The notes below the pieces were generated by a model, which worked only from the letters and a program-made list of their open reading frames with translations, was not told where the DNA came from and did no database searches. Shown here one piece after another: positions 46,149 to 57,589 of a DNA stretch of 64,000 nucleotides; position 1 is the first letter of the stretch; each line of letters opens with the position of its first letter. The stretch spans positions 1-64,000 of the forward strand of contig RDEW01000078.1 of NCBI GenBank assembly GCA_011109175.1, written 5' to 3'. Source of the stretch: Dicyema japonicum. Taxonomy: Eukaryota; Dicyemida; Rhombozoa; Dicyemidae. Position numbers and translations under genes: made by a program.

Positions 46149-48324
46149 ATGGTTTGTTATTATCTGTAATAACGTAGAATGCATTAATGCTGATGATATG
46201 GATGCCCCTAATATATTCATACCAAATTCATTACACCATCAAGGAGGAGTTACCCATTGGATATACTATTGGCAATTTCTGCAATGATCTGGCCATTAAT
46301 TGCTCTGGTAGCAAGATTATATTAGACGCTGTATATTTTTTAGTAGACACTCAGGAAACATCAAGGTAACTGTCCAATTGTATTGCTTAAGATAAAATCG
46401 AGAATTGACTATGATTCTAAGCTTCCAAAATTTAAAGATGATGAATTTCGATATGAAATAGATCTCTTTAAAGGATCTGAGACTATAATAGTAAACTTAA
46501 TAGTGAAGGTATAATGGTCTTAATATAAAATAGGTCTTAACTATAAAATAGGTCTTGGATATAAATGATAATAGACCGAGGTTTAATAGTCGAGTAATAT
46601 ATTGGAATGTTAGTGACTTGAATATTGGACAACTTTATCAATCCCTAAAGCCACAGATGCTGACAAATATGATACTATTCATTATATATTATTTGGAAAC
46701 AATAATTTTATATTAATTGAAGATAATACAAACTTAACTTTAAAATCACTTATAAATTTCAAACCCAACACTAAGATATCACTCAGAATTATTGCCATTG
46801 ACAATTATACATTGGAACATCTCAATTACGTTGATATTAAAATTAACTACCCAATCCCCAAATACAACAATGTGACTGCAAAGGGAGATGTAGTATTCTC
46901 ATGGAAGGGCAAATCCAATACTTTTGTTGTTAATAAGACCACTTCATTACTGGGGACTTTAATTGCTACGACCAATGATACAATTTCATGTATTGCAAAC
47001 TCACGTGCAATTAGTTTGAGTTTATCAGTAAAGAATGAATATAATGTGTATGTGAATGACTATAATAGTGTGATTCCTGTCACAACTATTAATATTACAT
47101 GTATTAAATTAACTGATGATGGCTGTCCTTATTCATGGGATAGAGGACAAGATGTTTACACAACAAACTTGACAGTATATTATTAATATTATTGTTAGAT
47201 TATTTCTGAAAACATTTATAATACTGCCATGTATTTGAAGATATATGAAAATATGCCAATAAAAACATCCGTTGATATTGGAATTAATGAAATTGGGATA
47301 TTGATACAATAATTTTATTTCAGGTTTTCATTGTATCATATCAAAGAGTTTTTGACTATGAAAAAAAAAATCTATAAATATAATGTAGTATTTCAAAAAA
47401 TACGCATTTACAAACAATTAATATACTTGATGCAAATATACACCAATATTTACAAATCAACTATGGATATTATTTAATGATAAATTCTCCACCAGAACAA
47501 CAATTATTCATATAAAGCAAAGATATTGATTCTGAAATAAACTCCCAAGTCAAATATAGAATACATGCAATCAATGATTTGAGTATTATTGACTGTCCTT
47601 CAAAGAATAACACTGACAATTTATTCAAAATAGATTCAAACACAGGAATAGTTTATACAAATAAGAGAATAACCAAAGAAACAATATATAATGTTATCAT
47701 TGAGGCTTATGACTCGGGACCACAACAACTATTCACTCAAACAAATTGTTTTATTAAAGTCATAAGTCTGAAGAAAATGTTTAAATATAACTATTTCGGA
47801 TCGTTCGTAACTCCAGAAACTATCCTCGATACGAAAATTATGAAGAATTCTGACGGAATCGTAAACACAGTTAGCTTCATCTCCAAAGAAATAACCGACA
47901 TGAAATATTCCATTTCTACTGAATCTCAGAAATACTTTAAAATTGATCCCAACACCGGCTCTCTCTCGATTATTAAACTACCACTAAATTATGAACTTGA
48001 GATTCAGTTTTCGTCACAAAAATACCCAACATTTAAATATAACTTTATCATACGTTTTCAACCAACGAACTTATCCATCCAAAAACAACAAAACAAATAA
48101 TTCCTCCCCAACACTGAAACTAATCCCTATGTTACAAAATGGGGATATATTTGATTGTATTTTTCAGTGTGTCAATTGCTTTCGTAATGGTTGTTGTTAT
48201 GAGAAATTATTGCAAAAAGTCAGATAAAATAAAAAATCAAACAATATATGAAAATAATTCAGCCTATGTTTCTTACGTAAACTACGAAAATATGGCTGTG
48301 GATTCGTCAAACGCTAATTTATAG
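46149..48324 (+). pseudogene. Cadherin paralogue, decayed
   Basis: The exon layout of the 30.5-kb gene is preserved: ATG at 46149-46151, intron 46152-46177 (26 nt), exon from 46178 (NALMLMIWMPLIYSYQ signal peptide, then HYTIKEELPIG), intron 46366-46391 (26 nt), exon 46392-46508 (IKSRIDYDS), intron 46509-46551 (43 nt), exon from 46552 (VLDINDNRPRF), intron 47175-47198 (24 nt). Exon 2 is 188 nt against 189, a one-base loss near 46350 that shifts the frame; another base is missing near 46630, several between 47290 and 47530, and the transmembrane exon is out of frame near 48100. The C-terminal part encodes a single helix (IYLIVFFSVSIAFVMVVV) and a tail ending VDSSNANL, unlike the duplicated helix of the intact gene. 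If some indels are assembly errors this could be a live gene. Confidence 0.85.
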
Positions 48325-48469
48325 ATTTATTCACTGCTTTAACATTTATTTTTATTGATATCTATTAGTTATCTCAAAACTCATGCATCAGACTAAATAA
48401 AAATAGTATATAGATGGTTGGTAGTTATGATGTCTTGTCATTAACAACGTTCGATTCCCCAAATTGACG

Positions 48470-48765
48470 ACTTTTTTGGTGATTTTCTTTCCTCTCCTTG
48501 CTCTACTAGAGTGTAGTTATGTAATATATCGATCTTTGATGCCGTTCACTCCAGAATGGCACGAAAAAAGGATCATTTTATCTCCCTATCTACTCAGTGT
48601 TTTTTCACAACTGTAATGACTGACGTTATCTTTTTTTTCTGATGGTTGTATAATAGTGGTCTTTGATTCTGCGACTGTGGAAACTGGTTGAATTTAATTA
48701 GTTGAAACTATTAATTTTTCTCGGTGTATCCAGGATTTTTTTAAATTATAAAGGAACTATTAAAT
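48470..48765 (+). mobile_element. SINE family S1
   Basis: GGCACGAAAAAAGGATCATT, CACAACTG, TTAATTAGTTGAAAC, TTTTTCTCGGTGTATCCAGG match 49500-49690 in order, with indels. It ends just before the LINE-B sequence that the hAT element interrupts. Confidence 0.65.
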
Positions 48766-48787
48766 AATATTAAAAGACTGTCTAACC

Positions 48788-50140
48788 CAGTGGTTCCCAA
48801 CCTTTTTGAGAGCACGGAACCCTATCGACATTTTTTATTTTATACGGAACCCTTATATATTTTTTCTAACAATTATCAGTATTTCACTAATATAAAAAAA
48901 TAAAATGCTAGTTAGTGAGATGGTTAATGTCGCTTGCATAGCTTTGTAATCTTTGGCCTCGTCCTTGACAGGGTTAAACGTAGGTCTTCCTCCACATACA
49001 GTGAGTTCGCGTGTTTTTTATGCTTATATTTGTTAATGCAGATAAATCCACTTTCACAGAGATAAGTCGTTGAAAACTGGACCAATACTCTTAAAGCTTT
49101 GTTTGCCAGAATAGGATATTCTTTTTTTACAATCAGCCAAAACGAATCAATATCAAGCTGTACATATTCCATTTTTAACGTTCTGTCACTTGAAACAAAC
49201 GCAAGTTCTTCCTTTTTAATGATAGCTCGTTTCCAAGTTATTTCGTACTCAGCAATAGGATTCCACACTCAACTAAAATGGGTGGAAAATAATTATTCGT
49301 ACATGAAAAAACCAATGCGTGTGAATAATGTTCGGATTCTTATTTTTCGCAATAGAAACAAAGCCTTTAAATTGCCATTTGAAAATAGCGGCGTGACGCC
49401 ATGTGGTGCTTCGTGGCTAATTGATTGAAGTTTTTGTTTTGTTCGTCTGTTCCTCCTCTTTCTTCCTATTAGAGTGGCGTCATGTGATCCACCTGTCTAG
49501 GTGGCGCCCAGTGCCAGGCCGGCACAAAAAAAGGATCATTTGCTCACCCCCATTCCACTGGAGGGGTTTCCACAACTGCAACTATGGACGTCGTTTACCC
49601 TTTATGTTGATTCCGGATAGACTTTTTCTGTAGAAGTGGACTGGAACATTTAATTAGTTGTTTACTTTAACTTCTTTCTCGGTTAATAAATTAAATTTAA
49701 ATTGCCAGTCATTGCTGGAACACCATCAGTACAGATACCCACACATGCATTCCAATCAATCTTTATATCCTCAAAATATGAATTTATAAGATTGAAAATG
49801 TCTTCGAGCAACTCTTTGCAGCAAAAAAATCTTCAACAATGAATTCATCGTTCATTTATCGAACGAAAACAAGGAGTTGCATTCTTTCTGTAATATTTGA
49901 GCTTTCATCCACTTGAAGCGCAAAAAACACAGATTTTTTTATTCGCCGAACCAAAGTGGCTTCAATGTAATTAGACATATCCTTGATGCGTCTGCTCACA
50001 GAATTATTAGAAATAGGAATTAAGTCGAGCTCAGCGGCGGCAAAATAATTCGTTTTGAAAAATCATTCTTTGAAAAAAGAATTAAAAAAATTTTAACTTC
50101 GCGGAACCTAGAACTTCGCGGAACCAGGTTGGGAACTCTG
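48788..50140 (-). mobile_element. hAT transposon, complete ends, 8-bp target-site duplication
   Basis: Ends CAGTGGTTCCCAACCT (48788 on) and, inverted, CAGAGTTCCCAACCT (to 50140), flanked by GTCTAACC at 48780-48787 and 50141-50148. Eight-bp duplications and CAGNGG-type ends are known hAT features. Minus strand carries transposase pieces: NNSVSRRIKDMSNYI and FFALQVDESSNITERMQLLV (catalytic D region, about 50010-49870), MHVWVSV, GVPAMTG-like end near 49700, then 49268-48924 with FWLIVKKEYPILANKALRVL and FSTTYLCESGF (C-terminal dimerisation region of ZBED5-like transposases). The middle of the gene is deleted and a SINE sits there, so it is inactive. Confidence 0.9.
49400..49690 (+). mobile_element. 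SINE family S1 nested in the hAT element
   Basis: Contains the S1 head (GTGGTGCTTCGTGGCTAATT, TGTTCCTCCTCTTTC), core (AAAAAAGGATCATTTGCTCA, CCACTGGAGGGGTTTCCACA) and tail (TTCTTTCTCGGTTAATAAAT). It separates the N-terminal and C-terminal transposase pieces. Confidence 0.75.
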
Positions 50141-50465
50141 GTCTAACCCTTCTCTCGAGGGAAACACTTGACTTGGGATGGGGCCTGTACCGACACCTTT
50201 TCCCAGTCGAGACTTGCTGGTTCCGCGTTCAGAGCTGGTGAGGCTGTTCGGACTTTCGAGAATTTCAAGATAAAAAAATATGACAGAGATACCACGTTCA
50301 GCCCATTGTTGTCGAGACGAGTTAATCATCCTGCCATGACCCTTTCTTTTTAATATCGCTTTGGTCAATGATTTCGAAAGTTAGTAATGGCGTTGGGAAA
50401 CCGAATGGTCGTTCCAAAAGATTTCTCTGTTAAAAAGATGTCAGGGGAAAAGCCGTCGCATTTTA
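50141..50465 (+). mobile_element. LINE family B fragment interrupted by hAT
   Basis: Reads RGKHLTWDGACTDTFSQSRL and FKIKKYD, equivalent to GKSLVWECTVVDSFS and KIKN in the 1.6-kb copy. The left flank of the hAT element (AAAAGACTG before the duplication) matches the AAAAGACCGG that encodes KRPDG, so the transposon landed inside this fragment. Confidence 0.7.
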
Positions 50466-50469
50466 TCAG

Positions 50470-51125
50470 CTAAATTATTTTAATTGTCTTGTTTCGTAAT
50501 AAATTGTTTTCTCCCTTAAACTATTAAAAGATATACAGAATGAGTATTTAGTTGAATAGTTAAAACAAAATTAGTTTAAATCCAGTTTTTTTCAGTTATT
50601 GAACTGGCCCTATATAAATTATAAAACTTTAAAAACAATGCGAATTAGTAGATGGTACCTACAATCTTAGAAACTTTCGAGAGTTAAGAATTCTACTTAC
50701 GGAAGTCACTTAGCTTTTTTTCGCTTATCAAATTAAGCCTGAGTTGGTTGAAAGGGACCAGAAAATTTTTTAATGAAAAATTAAATCATTCTTAGACCGA
50801 TTGAACTTAGTTTATTAAAATAAAATTAACGAGTTCAAATTATCAAGTGCTCAAAAAATGACACTAAAGTTAGTGCGAACCTCTTTATTTCTTTTTAATT
50901 CTTGTTGACGGACATATAAAATGAAAGAAGCCTTTTTCATGTATTCTATTACATTACGATAATTTTTGAGACATGGTAATGTTTTAGTTAAGATCTGAGA
51001 TAATACTTTCTCCATTATTAAATTCAATTCAGTCATTCGTGAAATACTATCAAGCAGAAATACAACTTTTAGTCATCAATATCAGATACCAACAGATCAG
51101 ATGTTCATTTATAATATCGACTTTA
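50470..51125. other. No recognisable gene
   Basis: No ORF or repeat that I can support. Confidence 0.45.
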
Positions 51126-51129
51126 CATG

Positions 51130-51345
51130 CAACCGGAAAGAAGCAAATAGTTTACGACTAATTAAGTGTATACAGTTCCCAATGTTATAGTCACAAATAC
51201 ACAACTCCCTTAGGAGCCACATTTGTGTGAACCCCTCCAGAGATGACCAAGTTAAATGGGAAGAGAAGAGTGATCTCTTTCGATGCCTGAAGTCCTAAAA
51301 CTGAGTGCTTCTCGACACTGGTGGAATTATGAGGCGACGCTAATG
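51130..51345 (-). mobile_element. SINE family S1, partial
   Basis: Minus strand shares ACTTAATTAGTCG, TATTTGCTTCTTTCCGG and CCAGTG/GAGGGGTTCACAC with other S1 copies. A short repeat shared with 9.5 kb follows at 51365-51463. Confidence 0.5.
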
Positions 51346-51364
51346 AAGTGAAGAAACTGAAAAT

Positions 51365-51463
51365 ATGACAAGAATTTACGATCACATAGTGAATTAGAGA
51401 ATTTCAACACACAGACCATAGTCATATGAATAGAAAACTCACAAGCTCTTATTCTTCCATCTC
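51365..51463 (+). repeat. Dispersed repeat shared with 9.5 kb
   Basis: Aligns with 9481-9577. Confidence 0.8.
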
Positions 51464-51464
51464 C

Positions 51465-51865
51465 AGAAGGACTCTGGAGTAGGTTGCAAAAGGCAAACGT
51501 GTCGGTGCAGGTGATGTCCCAGACAAGGGTGTAGGCTAGATGACACTAGCAAATCTTCGAAAGAATTCCAGCAATAGCATTGTCCAGGGCTCACTGAGAA
51601 CGAGGAATGCAGGGAAAGCTAATAACCACGGCTCTAGACTTCACGAGCATGGCCGCCGTCTTTGTCAACAGAGAATTCAGGTAGAAGTGTAGAATCCTCT
51701 TAACAGGATGTTACAGGACATTGGCGACGATAGCTATGCAGGGAGAGAAAAGTCTACTGGGTTGCGAATTTCAAGCCCTCCGAGTCTTACTGGCAGCGTG
51801 GTTTGCTTCCATGAGTAATCCTTGAACCAGACGTTGAAGATATGCTCCGCTGTCGTACGAATGAT
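51465..51865 (-). mobile_element. LINE family B, post-RT fragment
   Basis: Minus strand: VWFKDYSWKQTTLPVRLGGL EIRNPVDFSLPAY, equivalent to WDQATLPVSLVDW in the long copy but better preserved (TLPVRLGGLxIR is the expected sequence). Degenerates after about 51650. Confidence 0.75.
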
Positions 51866-51869
51866 CCCG

Positions 51870-52675
51870 TTATCTGTGCGACTTGGTCACACAGGGTGAA
51901 ATAGAGAGTAGTCTTCAAGACATATGCAAGCCTCTGTACTTTTATAAACACCACTTGAGCCACTTAAATTTGGAATGCTTTGTAGGAGTTAACATGCAGG
52001 CGGTAACAATCAAAAAACGATGGAAAGCGTTTCGAACGGTCACATTTGCATGTCGGAGTACAAGTCGAAATGAAAGTGGAATTTGATGTTAACTAACGAT
52101 TAACTATTGTTGTTAGTTTACAAATAAAATTTGATTGTGTGAAAGAATTACATTATTGATTGTATTTCATAATAAAATTTTAAATTAATTTACTTAAAAT
52201 TACTTTGATGTGGTTGATAAATTCTCAATGATTTATGACAATAATTAACTATAGGTTCTTATCAATCGATGTGTCAATACGAACGTACATTCAGTAGTTG
52301 TTCTAACGGAAGAGAATTGAGAGAATCCTCGTTGGGCACAGACATGACATCGAAACTTGGGAAATTTACTCTCTGCAACTAACTGAAATATTAATCTGAG
52401 AGAAATCAAAGAAGACTTTTATATAAAAAAGAGATCACAACAATGCAAATCGGGAGATTAAAAGACCCTAGTATACTTTATCAGCGGATGGAGAGGAAGG
52501 ATATTCCGAAGATCGATGGAAACTTTCGAACAAACTGTGTCTTGACCCTATAACTCCAGTGAATTTTTCAATGTAATGTATTTAAAGGAAGAATCCACGA
52601 AATTCCGAGGAAGGCTAAGAATAACCTTTCTGGGTGTTCTCAACGCCAACCTAACAAAAATCATTGGTATCTCAT
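51870..52675. other. No recognised gene
   Basis: A 67-codon plus-strand frame (51883-52086) has no motif I know. Confidence 0.35.
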
Positions 52676-52679
52676 CACA

Positions 52680-52830
52680 GAAGAAGGTAAACAACTAATT
52701 AAGTGTATCTTGACTAAATTCGTGGAAATACAAGTATTCCCAAACACAGTCAATTCAGATCACAGCTGCGGGAATCACTGAATTTTCCAGTGAAGTGGAG
52801 AGTAACCTTTTTGATGCTGTCCGATCACTG
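52680..52830 (-). mobile_element. SINE family S1, partial
   Basis: AACAACTAATTAAGTGTATC, then TTCCAGTGAAGTGGAGAGTA ACC, the reverse complement of the S1 3' half. Confidence 0.45.
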
Positions 52831-52954
52831 GAAATATAGATATAATCATATTAACTATCATAACATACATCATATTAACTATTATGTCAGATGATCCCCC
52901 TAGTTTTTAGAATTTCATTGGATCTTATTTTATCGGACACTTCAATCGTACATT

Positions 52955-53454
52955 GTACATGAATATCTGAAAAAATTCAGCGGTTTCAGATATCGTTAAT
53001 TATTCAATCAATTATGCCAAACAACAATGAAAAATATTAAAAAGCATTATCAACCTTCATAGAAAATCAATTAACCATAAAATTTTACAGTAACTGACAA
53101 AACAAAAATCATAAAAAGCGATATGTGGTTATTATAATAAAAAAATTCATTTCAATAAAAAATAAAATTATTCCAAAAACCAGGGTAAAATCAAAATAAC
53201 AACTCATTGATCCTGAAGCGATCCAACAATCTCAGAACTTGCCTCCAGGCAACGAAATTATTTCCGGTGGAAAGAATTGCTAGTACTTTTCAATGCTGGC
53301 CATGCATTAGACGTCTCATTCGTAAGGTGGATCCAATGACGCCATCAGAGAAAAGGAAGATAATTTTTAAATTAATTATCCACATAGGACAACATGACGG
53401 CACGTGGCTTTATGTTTTCCAATGAAATGCGTATTAAAAATGATTCAATAATTA
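52955..53454. repeat. Repeat R1 copy 2, left part
   Basis: Aligns with 9968-10038 joined directly to 10369-10790, so it has the pre-SINE site. It breaks off at TGATTCAATAAT, where 2.1 kb of LINE-derived sequence follows. Confidence 0.85.
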
Positions 53455-53617
53455 TTATTATTATTTAAGCCAAAGAAACACCGTCTTAACTAATAACTAA
53501 TATTCAAGAGAATTCGGTTGTTTGTGCTTTTCGTGATAAGAATGTTTAGTGACCTGATTCGATTACTGACCTCTCGTGAACGATGTATCATTCTCTTAAG
53601 GTTGTTTCTTTCCATAA

Positions 53618-54150
53618 TTATTTTTTTTTTGAATCGTATTTCAATTTTTCGTTTTTTGTATATGCTTTTCTGATAAAAATATTTATCGCGTCAATGATTG
53701 TTTTGTTGAAATAGTATACAGCTTTGTTTATGGAGGAGAAATTTTCTGGGTGGAAATGTTGCAGTTTTGAATCAACGAAATTTGTAAAGCCAGTCCAATT
53801 TGCATTTATGTAAACATAGAAATGAATAGGTTTCGGTACAAAGCGTGGCTCGCAGTTCAGCTTCATTATCAATAAATGGTGGTCGCTCCGAGGTCATAAG
53901 GGACCATCCAATTAATGATCGGGGAAAAACGAGGTGAGCAGACGGATAAGTCCGGAGATGTCACAATGTCCACATATTGTATGGTGTCCTAGTGTTCTTT
54001 TTCGGGTTGTTGATGATTATTAAGTTTCGCATTTAGGATAATAGCAGGTTTTCTCTGTTATCAGCTTGACTCCAAGGACAGTGGGGGACCTTGTCATTGG
54101 GATCCGAGTGGGACCAATAAAGATACTCGGTTCATCCTTAGAACGACGGT
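53618..54150 (-). mobile_element. LINE family J, AP-endonuclease C-terminal half
   Basis: Minus strand: IQYVDIVTSPDLSVCSPRFS P, then PRSDHHLLIMKLNCEPRF (catalytic S-D-H), then INANWTGFTNFVDSKLQHF and FNKTIIDAINIFIRKAY, the usual linker after the endonuclease. Frames shift between blocks. Confidence 0.65.
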
Positions 54151-54154
54151 CCGA

Positions 54155-54400
54155 AGTGAAAGTGAAACAGATTTACTTGGTTGCAGAAATTGTAAGTCGA
54201 TTTCCAACAATCCAATCGTGGAGAGTGTTCAATTTTGCCTGAGTTTTAAAGGATGCGACTTGTGTCGAGCGGTTCCGTATTGCAATGACTACATCGTCTG
54301 CGTAGGATAATAGCAGGGAATTTTCGTCTCCATTATTAGGTAGGTCGTGTAGGAATAGGTGAATAGAACTGGTGAAAGTTATAATATTATTATTAATAGC
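54155..54400 (-). mobile_element. LINE family J, RT motif C fragment
   Basis: Minus strand: HDLPNNGDENSLLLSYADDV VIAIRNRS, then QAKLNTLHDWIVGNRLTISA TK. YADD is the polymerase catalytic pair. It lies upstream of the endonuclease piece on the same strand, the reverse of normal order, so the segment is rearranged. Confidence 0.75.
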
Positions 54401-54437
54401 ACTTTCGAAAAACCAAAAATGTAATTTATTTATTTAA

Positions 54438-55565
54438 GGTTCCGCTTGTGCCGTTTTTTCTTCAGGTTATTTTATCTTCCACAATTCTCTTGACTAACTT
54501 CCTCCATGCTCCGCGGTTACAGGCAGTTATTCCGAGCGTATCCAGATCATCTCCAGTTTTCAGCTTTCGTCCTACATTGGTCAGGTCCTTGTGTAGAACC
54601 TCTGGCAAAGTTATGCGAGGTTTTCCACGGAACGAGGTACTATACTTCTGGGCAGAAATAGTTATCCATTGCTATTTTAGCAGGCGTCATCTGGCTCATT
54701 CGAAGGATGTGACCAAACAGACGCCATCTTGATTCCAGGATATCCAGACTCAATGGTCTTGTATTACATACTTTGTATAGATTCTTGATGTATTTTTTTG
54801 GCCAGTTGATGCCAAGCAACAGTCGGAGTTGTTTACGATGGAAGGCATCTAGTTTGTCCATTACCGCTTCTGAGACACCCCAGGTTGCAGCGTTGTACAT
54901 TAGGACTGGTTTCACGAAGGCATTGTATAGTCTCACACGTAATTGTGTGCTAATTTGTTTACGATTATTCCAGACTACTCCCATTTTTCTAAAGGCCGCG
55001 ACGGCCAACATCTTCCTGTTAGTGATATCCTCAGCGTCTCCGAGCAACGACCCCAATTTTTTACAGTATCTCCATTTTTCATCAGTTCGGGTAGTTCACG
55101 GCGTATGGTAGTTGTCTCTGTCTTTTCCGTATTGATTTTGATGAACCATTTTTCTACGACATCTGGCATCTTTGTCCGTATATAGTTTAATGTTTTCTCG
55201 TTGCTGGATATATAGTCGATATCATCTGCATAAATCACTTCAGTTTGAGGTAGATCGCCAATTAATAGTCTGAAGTCTCTGAGTGCCGCCTCCAGATATG
55301 TCACAAAAAGTACCGATGACAAGGAATCTCCCTGCGGTACCCCGAACGTTGTCTCGAATGGGACAGACTCCAAATTTCCAAAACGTACACTTAGATGCGT
55401 TGTTCCAAGTAATAGGCGGATCATTCTGACACTGTCCTCGTCAACCAACTTCTCCAAGATATTCAAAAGTCTCCCTCTGTGTATAGAGTCAAAGGTGAAA
55501 GATCCCGCTAATAGTGAAAGATCCCGAAGAAAAGCACGAAAAAGACATGTGTGCAATAGAGCCAC
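54438..55565 (-). mobile_element. LINE family D, RT and C-terminus
   Basis: Minus strand from 55565: AGSFTFDSIHRGRLLNILEK (motif A region, D-S-I-x-R), FGVPQGDSLSSVLFVTYLEA (motif B), VIYADDIDYISSNEKTLNYI (motif C, YADD), INTEKTET; after a frameshift at about 55040 RKMLAVAAFRKMGVVWNNRK, LYNAFVKPVLMYNAATWGV, LDAFHRKQLRLLLGINWP; after a further shift FRGKPRITLPEVLHKDL and the end near 54440. The LDxxHRRxLR and YNxxxWG motifs are typical of LINEs with a post-RT zone. 5'-truncated: the first RT motifs and any endonuclease are missing. Apart from two or three shifts the frame is long, so this is one of the younger elements here. Confidence 0.8.
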
Positions 55566-55595
55566 GTCACCAGCTCAACCAAAATGTTATAATGT

Positions 55596-56890
55596 AATAA
55601 TAAAAATATTGATTGAACTTATTTTTGCCCTTGGTCTTTGGAATAATTTTTATTTATTTATTTTAAAAATTATTTTATTTTATGGTCAACATATTATTAT
55701 AATAAAAGTTTTTGCTGCCACGTTGTACCACATTCTAGTGGTCGAAATTTCTCTATTACATTGTTTTCTATTGACTGCAGATGTTCTTCATTTATTAATT
55801 TATCTTCAAATGTATTTAAATCAGCCTATAGTGTGGTGAGCTGTTATCAAGATGTTGGAAATATTTTGGTGACCACAAATAAGATTTTTCTTTTCTGCAC
55901 TATTGACTGATTTGATTATTATTTCTTTATTGGAAGAGAAAATATATTTCTCGAGGCATTTACTCACTGAAGATGAAGCCTGTTGATTCATCCGGCAAAA
56001 AAATTTTATTTTTTCATTTATTTTTACAGTACGAAAACCTTGTTGGAATCCTTGTTTGATGGAGATACGATTAAACGATCAAGTTCACAAGTTCTTTAAT
56101 AATTTTTTATAGCGTACATGTGATGGAGATAGCATATATGAAGAGGATCCCTTCTGTTTTTTATCCTTCAATATTGGTTTGTTATGCGAGTTGCTAATCT
56201 ATAATCAAAATAATGGCTAACCTCCCAAATCATTGTTTGATCTACGAATAGCATCTGTGAATGACGGCTTTTAAATTCCTACAATATCAAATCCACGTAT
56301 ATACTAATTAATAACAAATAACCTCAATTGTTGTATTCAATTTTTTCACAATTTGCTCTATCCAATCCTGTAACCCTTACTCTTATAGATCTTCTATGTC
56401 CAGACGGTTCTCTCTGGGATTACTACAACGTTTACGATATTTAATATCCTGCCTTGATTCCCTCTCGTAGATACCAACGATATAAACACAGACGATCTTT
56501 TATTGTAGAGTTATGCTATGTTTTAGTCGATATAGAATCTTTTATTTGAATTTATTTACAAGATATGGGGATAGGATGTTCAGAATATTATTTACTCAGT
56601 GGTCTATTCATGATTCAATAATATTGGACCATCTCTTGGGAGTCTCCTGCAAAAGCCCACATATTGTTGGATCGCCCTGTTTGAACTTCTTTCAATAATT
56701 ACTGTCCTAGTGAGAATAGTAAAAACTAGGAAAATGCCAGATTCCTTCCGATTGTCAATGTGTATTCACAAATTCTTTTCTATTGTTATTGTGTATAAAC
56801 CTCTGTCTTCCAGACATTTCATCCACCAGATTTAATTGGACCAGATAATTCGAAATCCGATTTGGTTATTAAAGGTATCGTTAACAAAAC
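55596..56890. repeat. Repeat R1 copy 2, right part
   Basis: Continues the alignment with copy 1 from AAAATATTGATTGAACTT (10797 in copy 1) to about 12360, with small deletions and a larger one near 56705-56755. Confidence 0.85.
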
Positions 56891-57200
56891 TTGGAGAATG
56901 AATCAAGTCCAACCAAACGCCAGGCATGTTTCTCATTCTCGTCAGCATAATGACGCTTAGCGAACGTACGCAACTAAATCCCGGATGATTTAAAAAATAA
57001 AATATCAGACTTCTATTCTGAAAATCAAAATATGTTGCCAACCTTGAAAAATTCCATATATTCTTAGTGTCAGGTATAACACCACCCATCTGAGTTAAAG
57101 AAGGCTTGTATAAATCCGATATTATGAACCTGATATTCTATATTTTTTAATAAAGATGGTTATTGATTTTTCTAAATTGATGAACTTTCCCCAAATCATT
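56891..57200. other. No recognised gene
   Basis: Minus-strand frame 57089-56832 spans the R1 border; its end (PSFVNDTFNNQIGF) is R1 sequence. Confidence 0.4.
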
Positions 57201-57201
57201 A

Positions 57202-57588
57202 AACTAATTTCGGAAGTTATGGGAAATTCTTCAGGGAGAAAAGTAATTTGTGAATCAAGCTCCTGCATTTACCAAACAATCTTTTATTGTTTATTAGTCA
57301 GAATGTGACAATAATAAGAATGAAACTAATTTCGGAAGGAATGGGAAATTCTTCGGGAAGTAAAGTAATGCATATGAATCAAGCTCCTGCAGAAATTCTC
57401 CGGGAAGAAAAGTAATTCATATGAATCAAGCTCCTGCAGAATTTGTCCTGGAAGTAAAGTAATGCATATGAATCAACCTCCAGAAGAAATTCTTTGAAAA
57501 GAAAAGTAATGTATGTGAATCAAGCTCCTGCAGTTAGCAAAACAATTTTATATTGTTTATTATTAAGAATGTGACAATAATTAGTTAT
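57202..57588 (+). repeat. 47-bp minisatellite, five units, with repeated flank
   Basis: Units of about 47 bp centred on AAGTAATGCATATGAATCAA GCTCCTGCAG. An AT-rich flank (AAACAATTTTATATTGTTTA then AGAATGTGACAATAAT) follows the first and the last unit, so the array looks like an expansion inside an older 120-bp repeat. Confidence 0.85.
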
Positions 57589-57589
57589 T

